The notes under the pieces are model-generated. The model had not been told where the DNA came from, searched no databases, and saw only the letters and a program-made list of their open reading frames with translations. Of a stretch of 64,000 nt of DNA, positions 62,504-64,000 are shown one piece after another. The number at the start of each line of letters is the position of its first letter. Position 1 is the stretch's first letter. This DNA comes from Lineus longissimus. Taxonomy: Eukaryota; Nemertea; Pilidiophora; Heteronemertea; Lineidae. Where the stretch lies: assembly GCF_910592395.1 (NCBI RefSeq), contig NC_088323.1, positions 8,492,001 to 8,556,000 of the forward strand. Reading direction: 5' to 3'. Made by a program: the position numbers and the translations under genes.

Positions 62504-63895
62504 ATGGTTACCCCACTTAAAAAAGTGATCAGGTATTACCCATTAGCAATACAACATAAGGATATGTTTACATATGACTTTTTTAACTTTGATGTTTGTG
62601 TTACCCCTAATAGTTTTTTCACTCTAAAAGAATTTAACATAACTCCTGGGTTAATACGTTTGAAAAATAGTAAGGATTATCTAAGACTGATTAATACTCC
62701 ACTATCGTTTTATCAGAATCAATTTAACCTGGCTGTATGGTTTGCAACAACTGGTTGTGGGATTTCAATTAATGACCATTTAAACCACAGTAATACGATG
62801 ATAAGATCATTTTACAGATTTCACGCTTATTATCAAATTTGTAAAATCATGAAAAACTTGCAAATTCCTTTACCAGGTAAAACATTTTTTAATGAAGTTA
62901 ACAATAACATAAATCGTAATAAACTAGGACAGTTATTGAGTGAGTTTCAGCTAAATGATGAATATGATTTCTCAGTGTTTGAAAGTAATGAGGGGTGGAC
63001 TTCCTGGAGTGTACCGGATTACGACCTGAAGATAACAGATCCAGGTTATTACATCAATAACTCGGAAATTAATTATTCTTTAATGAAAGTTTATGAAAAC
63101 AAAATGCCCCCAATGTTTAATGAAGATTGGGATGCCGGTATGGTTAATTTCAAATTCCCAGATATCTGGATTAAGTATTATGTTAATCAAAATAAAAATG
63201 TATTTGATGTGATAAAAAAAAAACCATGTCGAACATATCAACAGTTTATGACTCTTAAATCATCAGGTTTTTCAAATCCTGGAATACAGAGGTTGAATGA
63301 TTCGATCAGGACATATGTTTACTGTCTTTTGGGATCACATGGAGAAACTAGAACACCAATAGTTGGAATACCCGGGACAGAATTAGATGCTCAGATGGAG
63401 TTTAAAAAGCTGCTAAAAGATTCGATACATAAATACCCTGATATTCCGACCTCAATTCTAAGATACCAGAATGCTGTTACCAAAACACATACAAGACTAG
63501 ATTTTGTAATATGACCTGGTCTGTACATCATAAGGTCAAACATGGTTCTAAATGTAGGTAAGATAGATAACTACAATAATAACGTCTTGATAGCTCCAGG
63601 TAATGCTCAACCTGGTATTAATGATATCAATAAGAAGAAGATAGTAGCAACACCACTAATGGAAGGAGATAGTGTTAAGAAAATAAAGGTTACAACTAAT
63701 GTTGATAAAGTTAAGGATCCTCCTTTTAAGACCCCTGTAGAAGAAATAGACAGAATGATATCAGAACTAGTACTGATGCTCCTATTAAGGAAATTGTTAC
63801 TCCTTTCACTATTAAAAATGACAATGAAACACATAGTACAATTAAGTTCATGCTGTATGCAGTCTCTGGAGCATTTATTGTTTTTATGATTATGT
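62504..63895 (+). pseudogene. Polinton/Maverick-type unidentified gene, broken
   Basis: Frame 62504-63514 (336 residues, A+T-rich codons) is followed, in the same frame, by 63515-63765; the two are separated only by an in-frame TGA at 63512-63514, so this was one longer gene. A frame change near 63.77 kb precedes a short hydrophobic end that would be a membrane helix. The segment KIDNYNNNVLIAP is shared with 24236-24460, next to the Polinton integrase, which is why I place it in that element family. I do not recognise which Polinton protein it is; a structural or virion-related role is only a guess. The window ends soon after in A+T-rich repeats (TATGTGATAA). Confidence 0.6.
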
Positions 63896-64000
63896 AATAA
63901 CAAACAAAAATATGTGATAACAAATTATGTGATAATAAAATATGTGATTTCTGATTAGATAATTTCTGATTAGATAATTTCAGAAATACTAAATATGTAT

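Overview
This is eukaryotic, animal DNA: A+T-rich, intron-bearing and full of decayed transposons. Split genes with GT-AG junctions, a neuropeptide-type GPCR, extracellular PAN/apple modules, CR1/L2-like LINEs, Polinton (Maverick) remnants and many inverted-repeat elements point to a marine invertebrate. I could not decide between a basal deuterostome and a lophotrochozoan. No bacterial operons, rRNA genes or CRISPR arrays are visible.

Layout. 0.4-1.6 kb: dimeric satellite. 1.6-3.4 kb (+): a small three-exon gene with an OB-fold-like last exon and a tandemly duplicated small exon. 4.5-7.6 kb (-): a two-exon class A GPCR whose intron splits the arginine codon of the DRY motif and holds a truncated LINE. 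9.6-10.0 kb: Harbinger-like MITE. 15.7-17.1 kb (-): two PAN-type exons, the second lacking any start codon and found only through its splice site and phase. 18.2-23.1 kb: three foldback elements. 23.2-27.7 kb (-): broken Polinton integrase and a near-complete but broken LINE. 28.2-35.9 kb (+): PAN gene A. 36.9-53.9 kb: nested mobile DNA (solo LTR, Harbinger and MULE-like elements, LINE fragments, duplications). 55.1-59.6 kb (-): PAN gene B. 62.5-63.9 kb (+): a second Polinton remnant.

The most interesting coding find is the convergent pair A and B. Each joins a PAN exon (entry phase 1, exit phase 0) to one large exon of exactly 1,098 bp, giving a 365-residue C-terminal region that is clearly homologous between the two and that I do not recognise. 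A also has a signal-peptide exon with a matching phase-1 donor. This looks like an undescribed secreted family, PAN plus a unique domain. The most interesting non-coding finds are two long palindromic elements built almost wholly of short repeats (28.7-29.8 and 43.7-45.4 kb, with 8- and 9-bp target duplications) and an unoccupied copy at 49.2-49.5 kb that shows the pre-insertion state of two insertions at 37.0-39.8 kb.

All gene models are read by eye from splice sites, phase and protein patterns; no database search was possible.
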